Shown here: positions 8,389 to 16,607 of the stretch, one piece after another | Numbering within the stretch: position 1 is the stretch's first letter | Layout: each line of letters starts with the position of its first letter | Source of the DNA: Eubacteriales bacterium | GTDB taxonomy: Bacteria; Bacillota; Clostridia; Lachnospirales; Lachnospiraceae | DNA: 64,000 nucleotides | NCBI GenBank assembly: GCA_030524545.1 | Contig: JAUNGM010000008.1 | Location: 1-64,000, forward strand | Direction: 5' to 3' | Made by a program: the position numbers and the translations under genes | Notes under the pieces: generated by a model | Seen by the model: the letters and a program-made list of their open reading frames with translations, nothing else | The model's database searches: none | What the model was told of the DNA's origin: nothing

Positions 8389-9297
8389 CTATGCGTCCGC
8401 TCCTTTTTGAGGAAGCTGGGCCAGGATGATGGCACCGAACATGATCACACATCCGAGGATTTCCCGGGTGCTTAAATTCTGTCCCAGGATGATCCATCCG
8501 GCAAGGACGGAAATGCAGGATTCCAGGCTCAGAATCAGGGAGGCCACAGTAGGATTCATATCCTTCTGACCAATGATCTGTAAGGTGTAGGCCACTCCGC
8601 AGGACATGACACCTGCATAGAGAATCGGCATCCAGGCGGCGCAGATCGAAGAAAACTGTGGCTTTTCCAGAAGGAAGGCCGGGATTCCTGAAAGGATACC
8701 TGCCACAAGGAACTGGATGCAGGAAAGCTTGACCCCGTCAGCCTTTGGCGAAAAATAGTCGATCACCAGGATGTGGAAAGAAAAAAGAACGGCACAGATC
8801 ATTACCAGAATGTCTCCCTTTCCGATGGAGAAACCATCCTTGATGCAGAGCAGGTACAGGCCGATAAGTGCCATTACAACGGCAGCCCAGATAAAGGGGC
8901 TGCATTTCTTTTTCAGGAAAAGTCCCAGGATCGGTACGATGACAATATAGCAGGCAGTGATAAAGCCGGCTTTTCCAACAGTTGTGTATTTGATTCCGAA
9001 CTGCTGGAAATTGCTTGCAAGACAGAGAAAGATACCGCAGCAGATACCGCCGATGATCAGGGTCTTCCTGCCTGCGGCTTTTTCCGCCTGTGTCCGGCCG
9101 GAAGGCACCTTGTTCCTGTCCAGAAACCAGATGACCGGAAGCAGTACGACTGCTCCGATAATGCAGCGTACCATGTTAAAGGTGAATCCTCCGACATAAT
9201 CCATACCCACGCTCTGTGCTACAAATGCAATGCCCCAGATGGTGGCGGTCAGCAGCAGAATCAGGGAGTTTTTCAGTTTTACCGGTTGTTTCTTCAT
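8389..9297 (-). CDS. EamA/DMT-family transporter
   Basis: The 302-residue protein shows ten hydrophobic segments in two similar halves, the layout of the drug/metabolite transporter superfamily (RhaT/EamA type). The first half opens with LLLTATIWGIAFVAQSVGMDYVGGFTFNMVR and the second ends with ILGCVIMFGAIILAQ. These proteins export or import small metabolites, but the sequence does not reveal the substrate. The ATG at 9297 follows GAGGGGATAAT on the minus strand. It is a single-gene unit between the DtxR-type regulator and the purine operon. Confidence 0.88.
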   Translation of the reverse strand: MKKQPVKLKNSLILLLTATIWGIAFVAQSVGMDYVGGFTFNMVRCIIGAVVLLPVIWFLDRNKVPSGRTQAEKAAGRKTLIIGGICCGIFLCLASNFQQFGIKYTTVGKAGFITACYIVIVPILGLFLKKKCSPFIWAAVVMALIGLYLLCIKDGFSIGKGDILVMICAVLFSFHILVIDYFSPKADGVKLSCIQFLVAGILSGIPAFLLEKPQFSSICAAWMPILYAGVMSCGVAYTLQIIGQKDMNPTVASLILSLESCISVLAGWIILGQNLSTREILGCVIMFGAIILAQLPQKGADA

Positions 9298-9452
9298 AAA
9301 ATATTATCCCCTCGTTGTTAAAATCTCGCCGTACTGCAGGAAGGACTGTAAGCAGCCGGATTGGTAAATCCCGGTACGACGCTACTTATTATACTTCATA
9401 ACGGCGAATTAATAAAGTGAAAAATAGAGAAAATGTAAAGGATTATCGGACC

Positions 9453-9495
9453 GCAGAAAAAGAAAGACAGGCTCTGGATTTTACAGAGCCTGTCT
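9453..9495 (-). terminator. Terminator of the guanine deaminase/permease operon
   Basis: AGACAGGCTCTG (9465-9476) and CAGAGCCTGTCT (9484-9495) form a perfect 12-bp stem with a 7-base loop. Read on the minus strand the stem is followed by TTTCTTTTTC, a good termination tail, 67 bases after the permease stop. Confidence 0.88.
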
Positions 9496-9561
9496 GAAAG
9501 GGATCCGGTGCGGAATATCACCGCAGGGATATTTATGATTGTTTCGATGTATTCGGGAATT

Positions 9562-10938
9562 TTACAGGAAGATGTATTTCAGCACAAATACTACTGCCAG
9601 TACATACATCAGTGCGCTGATATTCTTTTCCTTTGCCTTGCTGGAAGCCAGATTGATCACTACATAGGAGATGACACCCATGGCAATTCCTTCGGAAATG
9701 CTGTACAGGAAGGGCATTGCAATAATAGCGATGAAGCATGGGATTGCCTCCGTATAATCCGAAAAATCAATCTTGGTAATAGACGTCAGCATCAGGAATC
9801 CTACGATGATCAGGGCCGGAGCCGTTGCAAAGGACGGGATAGCCAGGAAGATCGGAGACAGGAACAGGGAAAGACCGAATAACAGGCCTGCGACAATGGC
9901 AGTGAGACCCGTACGGCCGCCTTCTGCAACACCGGAAGCACTTTCAACAAAGGTAGTGACTGTGGAGGTTCCGCAAACAGCGCCTACGGAGGTACCTACC
10001 GCGTCAGAAAGAAGTGCACCTTTAATCTTTGGAAGCTTGCCGTCTTTATCCAGCATATCGGCTTTGGAAGCCACACCGATGAGCGTTCCCAGTGTATCAA
10101 ACATATCTACAAACAAAAATGCAAACATGATGACAAAGAAGTCCAGAGAGAACACGATGGAAAAGTCCATTTTCATAAAGGTAGGTGCCATGCTGGGAAT
10201 CGCAATTCCGTTGGAAAAGTCAGGAAGCAGGCTGTAAAAGCCAAGTTCCGGATCAGGCTTATAAAGTCCGGTAAACTGGCATACAATGCCGAGGCCCCAT
10301 GTGATCAGGATTCCCCAGAGGATGCCGCCCTTGATGTTCTTTACCAGAAGGATCGCTGTAACCAGAAGTCCGATGAGAGCCAGAAGTACGGTAATGCCAA
10401 GGGAATTGAACGTACCGTCTTCTACGGAGCCTTTAAAGGAAAATACGGATACCAGTGTGGAATCATTATTTACAACGATCTTCGCATTTTGAAGGCCGAT
10501 AAAAGCAATGAAAAGACCAATTCCTACGGAAACAGCATGCTTCAGATTCATGGGAATAGAATTGAAGATTGCTTCACGTACGTTCGTCAGAGAGAGGATG
10601 ATAAAGATCAGGCCTTCTGCGAATACGGCTGCCAGTGCCTGCTGCCAGCTGTATCCCATGCCGAGAACAACGGTGTAGGCAAAGTAGGCGTTCAGGCCCA
10701 TGCCGGGTGCCAGTACAAACGGATAATTGGCAAGAAGCGCCATTAAGCAGGTGGCAATAAAGGATGCCAGTGCAGTTGCGGTAAAAATCGCTCCGCGGTC
10801 CATTCCGGATGCTTCCAGAATGTTGGGATTTACAGCCAGGATATAGGCCATTGTCATAAAGGTTGTGATACCGGCGATGACTTCGGTCTTTACGTCCGTG
10901 TGGTTTTCCCTGAGGTGAAAGATTTTTTCGAGATTCAT
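9562..10938 (-). CDS. NCS2-family purine permease (guanine/hypoxanthine type)
   Basis: The 458-residue, 12-14 helix protein has the NCS2 AzgA/PbuG-type features. These are an N-terminal amphipathic part ending KTEVIAGITTFMTMAYILAVNP, the motif FVLAPGMGLNAYFAY, and the segment GTSTVTTFVESASGVAEGGRTGL. This branch imports guanine, hypoxanthine or adenine with protons. It lies 29 bases after the guanine deaminase gene with its own AAAGGGGG ribosome site. Both genes sit behind one promoter and a purine riboswitch, so guanine uptake for conversion to xanthine is the likely role. Confidence 0.9.
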   Translation of the reverse strand: MNLEKIFHLRENHTDVKTEVIAGITTFMTMAYILAVNPNILEASGMDRGAIFTATALASFIATCLMALLANYPFVLAPGMGLNAYFAYTVVLGMGYSWQQALAAVFAEGLIFIILSLTNVREAIFNSIPMNLKHAVSVGIGLFIAFIGLQNAKIVVNNDSTLVSVFSFKGSVEDGTFNSLGITVLLALIGLLVTAILLVKNIKGGILWGILITWGLGIVCQFTGLYKPDPELGFYSLLPDFSNGIAIPSMAPTFMKMDFSIVFSLDFFVIMFAFLFVDMFDTLGTLIGVASKADMLDKDGKLPKIKGALLSDAVGTSVGAVCGTSTVTTFVESASGVAEGGRTGLTAIVAGLLFGLSLFLSPIFLAIPSFATAPALIIVGFLMLTSITKIDFSDYTEAIPCFIAIIAMPFLYSISEGIAMGVISYVVINLASSKAKEKNISALMYVLAVVFVLKYIFL

Positions 10939-10967
10939 AGTGATACCCCCTTTTTAAGTAAAAGTAA

Positions 10968-12248
10968 TTAAAATATTTTTTTGCCGGAAACATATTTTCC
11001 GGTAATGTTCCTGTCATCTGATAAGTAGATCAGCCGTTCCAGCCGTTCTTTGGACGAAATGGCCTGTGGGTGGGGCAGATTGGTATCGTCCAGGATCACG
11101 GCGTCAAATGCATAGCCCTTTTCAAAACTGCCCACCCTGCCGAAGAAAGAGCCGCCGCCGATGGTTGCAATGTAAAAAATCTCCTCCAGTGTCAGAGGCT
11201 TCATGGTATTGTCGATAAGACGCCAGCGCAGCTTGGAAACCTGAACTGCGTCTGCCATTGCACGGAGGATCGAAAGGGAAAAACCGCCCGCAATGTCGCT
11301 GCCGAGACCGACATGCATTCCCTCATCCAGATAACGCCGGACAGGGGCAATGCCGGAAGCAATATTGGTGTTGGAGGAAGGGCAGTGGGCAATGTAGACC
11401 CCCTGCTTCTTCATCAGGGCGATTTCCTCATCGGAGCTGTATACGCAGTGGGCCATGATGGCAGGACAGGTTTCTCCTCCAAAAAGCCCGAACTGTTCGT
11501 AAGCTTCTCCATAAAAGCGGGTGTTGGGGCAAAGCTCCTGTACCCAGGCAATCTCGCTGAGATTTTCCGAAAGATGAGACTGCACAGGAAGCTGATGCTC
11601 CTTCTGGATCACAGCCAGTTCCTTCATAAGTTCGTCCGTACAGGAGGGCGTAAACCGGGGCGTCAAAATCGGGCGGGTGTTTTTATATCTGCCTTTGATT
11701 TCGGAGAGCCATCGGATCGTTGCTTCTGCGGAGGCAGCGGCGCTTTCTTCCTCAAGGGAAGGAGAACTGTTGCGGTCCATATTGACCTTGCCGACAAAAG
11801 TAATAAGCCCCGTATCTTCCAGAAGATCCATAAGCAGCTCCGTAGCTTCTACATGAAGGGTTGCAAAAACAGCGGCCCGGGTGGTGGCGCTCCTTTTCAG
11901 GTCATCTGCAAAAATGCGGTAGGCAGCTTCTGCATATGCAGGGTCTGCATATTTGGACTCTTCCGGGAAGGTATAGGTATTCAGCCAGTCTAAAAGCTCC
12001 AGATCCATGCCTGTTGCCCGAAAGGTGTACTGGGGTGCATGGAGATGCAGGTCTGTCAGACCGGGAATAATGAGACTTCCCTTCGTGTCCCTGCAGGGAA
12101 TCCCCCGGTATTTCTCCGGAAGCTCCTGAAAAACGCCTGCGGAAACCCCGTTTTCACAGACAACCCAGGCATTCTCCGCTGTGATCAGGGTATTGGGATC
12201 CCTGCTGTAGCAGATTGTGCCTTTCAAAGCAAATGTGTTTTTATTCAT
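10968..12248 (-). CDS. guaD: Guanine deaminase
   Basis: This amidohydrolase (about 426 residues) converts guanine to xanthine and ammonia. The zinc site is visible as HLHAPQ, a later QSHLSEN and a distal GSDIAGG Asp, with PRFTPSCTDEL in between, as in bacterial guanine deaminases. ATG 12248 is preferred over the in-frame GTG at 12257 because AAGAAGG lies 8 bases before the ATG but abuts the GTG. The next gene is an NCS2 purine permease. The 5' leader carries a guanine-class riboswitch aptamer, so expression should follow cell purine levels. Confidence 0.92.
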   Translation of the reverse strand: MNKNTFALKGTICYSRDPNTLITAENAWVVCENGVSAGVFQELPEKYRGIPCRDTKGSLIIPGLTDLHLHAPQYTFRATGMDLELLDWLNTYTFPEESKYADPAYAEAAYRIFADDLKRSATTRAAVFATLHVEATELLMDLLEDTGLITFVGKVNMDRNSSPSLEEESAAASAEATIRWLSEIKGRYKNTRPILTPRFTPSCTDELMKELAVIQKEHQLPVQSHLSENLSEIAWVQELCPNTRFYGEAYEQFGLFGGETCPAIMAHCVYSSDEEIALMKKQGVYIAHCPSSNTNIASGIAPVRRYLDEGMHVGLGSDIAGGFSLSILRAMADAVQVSKLRWRLIDNTMKPLTLEEIFYIATIGGGSFFGRVGSFEKGYAFDAVILDDTNLPHPQAISSKERLERLIYLSDDRNITGKYVSGKKIF

Positions 12249-12329
12249 TCTGCTCACCTTCTTTCCTGCCTGTCAGGGAAAAGGCAAAAGAAAACTACCT
12301 GAAAATATTGCCTGAAGTCCCTGAAACCG

Positions 12330-12394
12330 AACTTATAGACAACTATTACGGTAGTTGGTAGAGACGTCCAACCGATTATGGACTTATATAAGTT
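12330..12394 (-). promoter_or_regulatory. Purine riboswitch aptamer (guanine class, variant J3/1)
   Basis: The minus-strand RNA folds as a purine aptamer. P1 is AACUUAUA/UAUAAGUU (8 bp), J1/2 is UAA, P2 is GUCCA/UGGAC, J2/3 is GUCUCUAC, and P3 is CAACUA/UAGUUG. Loop 2 ends CGG and loop 3 is CCGUAA, so the two G-C loop-loop pairs are possible. The base before the P1 3' strand is C, which marks guanine rather than adenine specificity. Two features are unusual: the base before that C is U instead of A73, and P2 has 5 bp instead of 7. No clear T-tailed terminator follows; a stem UCAGGGA/UCCCUGA downstream may be part of the switch. Confidence 0.85.
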
Positions 12395-12418
12395 TGTGCA
12401 TTGTTTATTGTTAAATTT

Positions 12419-12447
12419 ATTATAGAATACTATACATTGTCTGTCAA
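12419..12447 (-). promoter_or_regulatory. Consensus promoter of the purine riboswitch operon
   Basis: On the minus strand TTGACA (12447-12442) and TATAAT (12424-12419) are 17 bases apart. Transcription would start near 12412 and give a leader of about 165 bases with the aptamer at its 5' end. The rest of the gap to the AI-2E family gene shows no further gene. Confidence 0.85.
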
Positions 12448-12662
12448 TTGATTTGTGAAACTGAATCTGTCTAAAAACCACTGTCCGTTACTGTTCACTC
12501 CGTTCTCAGTAACGAGGCCATGAAAAGAGCGGGAGAGATGTAAAAAATATCCTCCGGACGATAAAAGTTGTTTACAATAAGGAGGACATAAGATAAAATA
12601 TCTGTATTCGCTGCTGAAATGTTGGATTTTTTTGCTGTGTATTTTGCAAATGGAGGTATTTT

Positions 12663-13811
12663 GTGGATCTGAATAAAGAAAATATGAAAAGAATTGCATA
12701 TCTGATAACCTTTGCTGTGCTGCTGTATCTGGGAGTGATGCATATTGATCTGGTATTCATGTGTCTGGGGCAGATCGCGGGAATGGTATTTCCGTTTATT
12801 CTGGGCGGAGCGATTGCTTTTGTTCTGAACCTGCCCATGAGTTTTCTGGAGAAGCATCTGTTTGACAGATGGAAGGCAAAAGGGAAAAAATGGGCTGAAA
12901 AACTGGCAAGGCCGATAAGCCTTCTTCTGGCAATCCTGTTTGTGATGGCGATCATCCTGATCGTAGTGCTGGTGGTAGCTCCTGAACTGGGAACGACTTT
13001 TATCAGCGTGGCCAAGAGGATAGAAGCGAATATCCCGATCATGCAGGCGTGGCTGGAAGAAACCTTCCACAAAGATTCACCGATCGTGGAGTGGGCCAAT
13101 ACGATTGATTTCCAGCCGCAGAAAATGCTGGATTCCGTGATCGATGTTCTGAAAAACGGGGTGGATAATATTTTGTCCTCGACGATTTCTGTGACAATGG
13201 GAATTGTAAATACGGCGATGAATGTGGGCATTGGTTTTATCTTTTCCTGCTATATCCTTCTTCAGAAGGAAAAGCTGACGATCCAGATGAAAAAAGCCAT
13301 GTACGCCATTTTGCCCAAAAAGGCAGTGGCTTACTGCCTGCATGTGTGCTCCCTGGCAAACGATATTTTTGCCCACTTTATTGCAGGACAGTGCATTGAG
13401 GCAGTGATTTTGGGAAGCATGTTCTTTGTTTCCATGACTATTTTCCGGTTCCCGTATGCGCTGCTGGTAGGCGTACTGATTTCCTTCACAGCGTTGATTC
13501 CTGTTTTCGGAGGATTTATCGGCTGCTGGGTGGGGTTCTTCCTGATCCTGATGGTCAGCCCTGTGCAGGCTGTGATGTTCCTGGGACTGTTTTTGATCCT
13601 GCAGCAGATCGAGGGAAATCTCATCTATCCGCATGTAGTGGGAAATTCTGTGGGGCTTCCGTCTATCTGGGTTCTGGTTGCAGTGACTCTCGGCGGCAGC
13701 CTGATGGGAATCGTGGGAATGCTGATCTTTATTCCTCTGGTTTCCGTACTTTATACATTGTTCCGTGAGTGGGCCTATAAGCGCCTGCGCCAGAAACGGA
13801 TCCAGGTTTAG
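12663..13811 (+). CDS. AI-2E family transporter (PerM-like)
   Basis: The 382-residue membrane protein has the family layout: N-terminal helices, a central soluble part (about 115-200), then a block of helices with LLVGVLISFTALIPVFGGFIGCWVGF and a C-terminal IEGNLIYPHVVGNSVGLPSIWVL signature. Members include E. coli TqsA and PerM; some are antiporters, and most have no proven link to autoinducer-2. The start is GTG 12663, with GGAGGT 5 bases upstream. Its stop overlaps the stop of the convergent response regulator by three bases (13809-13810 shared core), so there is no room for a terminator. Confidence 0.85.
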   Translation: MDLNKENMKRIAYLITFAVLLYLGVMHIDLVFMCLGQIAGMVFPFILGGAIAFVLNLPMSFLEKHLFDRWKAKGKKWAEKLARPISLLLAILFVMAIILIVVLVVAPELGTTFISVAKRIEANIPIMQAWLEETFHKDSPIVEWANTIDFQPQKMLDSVIDVLKNGVDNILSSTISVTMGIVNTAMNVGIGFIFSCYILLQKEKLTIQMKKAMYAILPKKAVAYCLHVCSLANDIFAHFIAGQCIEAVILGSMFFVSMTIFRFPYALLVGVLISFTALIPVFGGFIGCWVGFFLILMVSPVQAVMFLGLFLILQQIEGNLIYPHVVGNSVGLPSIWVLVAVTLGGSLMGIVGMLIFIPLVSVLYTLFREWAYKRLRQKRIQV

Positions 13812-14437
13812 GGCGTGTACTGGTTCCGATAATAAAAAACAGCAAGCTGGGTGCGGTCGCGGAGCGACAGCTTGTCCAGGAGGGCGCTTAAATAGTTGCG
13901 GACAGTTCCTTCGCTTAAGAAGAGGGTGTCCGCAATTTCTTTATTGTTCAGGCCTTTTGCAATCAGTTCCATGATTTCTCCCTCCCGGGTGCTTAAATGA
14001 AACTTTTCCGGTTCAAAGACCGGTTTTGGATGCATCAGTGCCGGGATTCTGGTGACAATCTCATTTCCGAACACGTTCTGGCCGCTCATTACTGCCCTGA
14101 GTGCAGGGATGAGAGCATCAATATCCTGTTTGATAAGATAGCCTTTGGCACCCATGCCAAGGGCTTTTATAATATATTCGTTGTCGGAAAAGGTGGTGAG
14201 GAACAGGATACGGGCGTCCGGGTATTTCTGCAGAATACGTTCCCCTGCCGCAAGTCCGCCGATTCCTTTCATTTGGATATCCATGAGCAGAATATCCGGC
14301 TGATACGTCTCATATAATTGGACAGCCTCTTCACCGCTTGTTCCGATGGCGGATACCCGGATCTCAGGATCTGCCTGAAGGATCGTCTTCAGGGAAAGAC
14401 AGACGAGACTGTCGTCGTCGATTAAAATGACCTGCAT
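13808..14437 (-). CDS. NarL/LuxR-family response regulator
   Basis: The 209-residue protein has a receiver domain with phospho-acceptor D53 in ILLMDIQMKG, the acidic DDD near the start and Lys in AKGYLIK. A LuxR-type DNA-binding domain follows at about 148-192 (LSTREGEIMELIAKGLNNKEIADTL). It lies 44 bases after its histidine kinase and divergent from an ABC-2 transporter. That arrangement matches B. subtilis DesKR- or YvfTU-type systems controlling a neighbouring ABC transporter. The palindrome TGACA-N2-TGTCA at 15717-15728 is a candidate target. Confidence 0.92.
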   Translation of the reverse strand: MQVILIDDDSLVCLSLKTILQADPEIRVSAIGTSGEEAVQLYETYQPDILLMDIQMKGIGGLAAGERILQKYPDARILFLTTFSDNEYIIKALGMGAKGYLIKQDIDALIPALRAVMSGQNVFGNEIVTRIPALMHPKPVFEPEKFHLSTREGEIMELIAKGLNNKEIADTLFLSEGTVRNYLSALLDKLSLRDRTQLAVFYYRNQYTP

Positions 14438-14481
14438 GTTTTCTTACCTCATTTCAAGTTATCTAAGATTCTTTATTGGCA

Positions 14482-15603
14482 TTATTTGAAACTTTTCTTA
14501 TGGCTGCTGATCTGAGAATTTTTTTCGTCAATGAATTTCGGGATGGAGATAAATATTTTGAAACCATTGCTTCTGTCAATGTGGAAAATTCCATGGAAAG
14601 CGCGGATTCGTTCCTCCATATTGGAAAGGCCCATCCCATCCCTGGCGGATCTGTCCCATTCCGGAGAATATCCGGAAGTTCCGTTATCATGAATCTGGAT
14701 CTGATACAGAGACGGATGCTCCAGAATGGAAATAGAGGCATTTGTGGCGTTGCTGTGTCTGGCAATGTTGGAAAGTGCCTCTTTGACAATGGCAATGACA
14801 GCGTAGGTGATTTCCTTGGGCATCCTTCCGGAGTCAAAGATCAGATTTACGGGGCAGAAGGTAAAATCTTCGATCAGCCGGGATACCTGTTGTTTCAGAT
14901 CAATGGATTCCTCGTGAAGATCATGGACGCTCCGGCGAACGTTGTCCATGGCATCTGTGAGGGTGGTTTTTACTGCACCGATCTGTTCCTTCAGCTCTTC
15001 GTTATTTCCGTACACAACCTGCAGGGCACTAACCTGCAAAATGGAGCGGGTAAGGAGGTGTCCCACATTGTCATGGATTTCCCTTGCAATCCTGTTTCGT
15101 TCCGCAAGGGTGGCAAGTTCCACTTCGTAGTCCTGGTTTTTTATTAATTCCCTGTTTTTCGCCTGAAGAAGAAGGGCCGTTTCCGTGGTATCGTCACGCA
15201 CCTGATGATATTCGTGAAGAAGCAGCTCGTACTGTCTGGTCTGAATACAAAGAAAAGCAGCAAGTACACAGAGCACTGTGCAGATCCACCAGGAAAGAGG
15301 TTCCATGGTAATGATGCCCGCAAGGAGAGGAACTGTCCAGAGCAACCGCATCCACATTTTGTTGCTTCCCGTACAGTCATAGGCTGTGAAAGGGAGAAAC
15401 GGAAGCAGCGGAGGCCAGAAAAAAGCAGCGGTACATTGCAGCAGACAAAGCAGGAATGCCTGTTTTTCTTTAGAATAGCTGTAAAGTGCGCTTGCAGAAA
15501 CTGCCAGCAGCATAGCGGCAATTGTGCTGTACTGTACTTCTCCTGTAAAAAGGGAAGGGAGAATCAGTAAGAAAAGCAGCAGTTTATGATAAAGCAGTGC
15601 CAT
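14482..15603 (-). CDS. Membrane histidine kinase of the HisKA_3 type
   Basis: The 373-residue protein has an N-terminal membrane part with about four to five helices (residues 1-120), then a coiled linker. The HisKA_3 box is RIAREIHDNVGH with phospho-His near residue 177. The ATPase domain has an N-box (IVKEALSNIARHSNA) and G-box DGMGLSNMEERIR. No periplasmic domain is seen, so it likely senses a membrane signal, as DesK or LiaS-like kinases do. ATG 15603 is chosen because GGAGGA lies 4 bases upstream; the frame extends to 15675 without a ribosome site. The response regulator follows. Confidence 0.9.
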   Translation of the reverse strand: MALLYHKLLLFLLILPSLFTGEVQYSTIAAMLLAVSASALYSYSKEKQAFLLCLLQCTAAFFWPPLLPFLPFTAYDCTGSNKMWMRLLWTVPLLAGIITMEPLSWWICTVLCVLAAFLCIQTRQYELLLHEYHQVRDDTTETALLLQAKNRELIKNQDYEVELATLAERNRIAREIHDNVGHLLTRSILQVSALQVVYGNNEELKEQIGAVKTTLTDAMDNVRRSVHDLHEESIDLKQQVSRLIEDFTFCPVNLIFDSGRMPKEITYAVIAIVKEALSNIARHSNATNASISILEHPSLYQIQIHDNGTSGYSPEWDRSARDGMGLSNMEERIRAFHGIFHIDRSNGFKIFISIPKFIDEKNSQISSHKKSFK

Positions 15604-15716
15604 AATTCCTCCGTTTCTGCCGTTAAACGGCGTGTGAATACATAATCCCGCCGGGGATTCTGACAGGTTTATCATAACACGAATGCCGGCCGGAATCTAT
15701 GAGGGAATGAAAAAGG

Positions 15717-15728
15717 TGACATTTGTCA
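15717..15728. promoter_or_regulatory. Palindrome in the kinase/ABC divergent region
   Basis: TGACA-TT-TGTCA lies midway in the 229-base region between the divergent kinase and ABC genes. A weaker related sequence, TGACACCGTTCACTGT, starts at 15740, and GCCGTTAAACGGC is at 15619-15631 in the kinase leader. NarL-type regulators bind short inverted repeats, so this is a plausible target; nothing proves it. Confidence 0.35.
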
Positions 15729-15832
15729 TCCTGAGAAAATGACACCGTTCACTGTGCGGAAAGGATGATTTCTGATAAACTGACAGTATGAAAAAACAAA
15801 TGAAAGTATAGGAATTTTAGGAGGCAGGATCA

Positions 15833-16597
15833 ATGATAGAGGTAAAAAATCTGGTAAAACGCTATGGTGATGTTCTGGCGCTGGATCATTTTAATCTGGA
15901 AGTAGCGGATGGTGAGATTTTCGGTCTGCTGGGGCCGAACGGCTCCGGAAAGACAACGGCCATTAACTGTATGCTTTCTCTTTTGAAGTATGACAAAGGG
16001 GAAATCCGTCTCTTCGGTGAGAAGATGACGCCGGATAATTACAGGAGCAAGGCAAAGATCGGTGTTGTGATGCAGAACGTAGCGGTCTACAATGAGCTGA
16101 CAGTAGAGGAAAATATTGATTATTTCTGCGGTCTGTACGTAAGTGACAAGCGAAGGCGCAGGGAGCTGGTAAATGAAGCGGCAGAGTTTGCGGGCCTGAA
16201 GGATTACAGGAAATTCCTGCCGAGGAAGCTTTCGGGAGGACTTCTGCGGAGGCTGAACATTGCCTGCGGGATTGCCCATAAGCCGGAACTGATCTTTATG
16301 GATGAGCCTACGGTGGCAGTAGACCCTCAGAGCCGGAACAGTATCCTGGAGGGAATCCGGGAATTGAACAGGCAGGGGGCTACGGTCATTTATACTTCCC
16401 ATTATATGGAAGAGGTGGAGCAGCTCTGTACGAGGATCATGATCATGGACAAGGGACGCGCCATAGTTTCCGGTACCAGTGAGGAATTAAAGAGTATGAT
16501 CCGCAGGAAAGAGCCGGAAATTGCAGGGGAACATCCGGGCGAACTGACGCTCAACGATGTCTTTCTGGAGCTTACGGGAAGACAGCTGCGGGATTAA
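15833..16597 (+). CDS. ABC transporter ATP-binding protein
   Basis: The 254-residue ATPase has Walker A GPNGSGKTT (about 37-45), a Q-loop in IGVVMQNVAVYNELT, Walker B LIFMDEP and switch His in YTSHYMEE. The signature reads LSGGL instead of LSGGQ. It belongs to the CcmA/NatA-like group that works with ABC-2 permeases. Two permease genes follow, at 10-base spacing and then with a 14-base overlap, so three proteins likely form one exporter. It is divergent from the kinase/regulator pair that probably controls it. The substrate (antibiotic, peptide or lipid) is unknown. Confidence 0.92.
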   Translation: MIEVKNLVKRYGDVLALDHFNLEVADGEIFGLLGPNGSGKTTAINCMLSLLKYDKGEIRLFGEKMTPDNYRSKAKIGVVMQNVAVYNELTVEENIDYFCGLYVSDKRRRRELVNEAAEFAGLKDYRKFLPRKLSGGLLRRLNIACGIAHKPELIFMDEPTVAVDPQSRNSILEGIRELNRQGATVIYTSHYMEEVEQLCTRIMIMDKGRAIVSGTSEELKSMIRRKEPEIAGEHPGELTLNDVFLELTGRQLRD

Positions 16598-16607
16598 GGA
16601 GGGGCTT

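Noticed and set aside
16201-16260. LSGGL signature as a sign of an inactive ATPase
   Set aside because: The last signature residue varies in active ABC proteins and all other motifs are intact, so it was noted only in the annotation.
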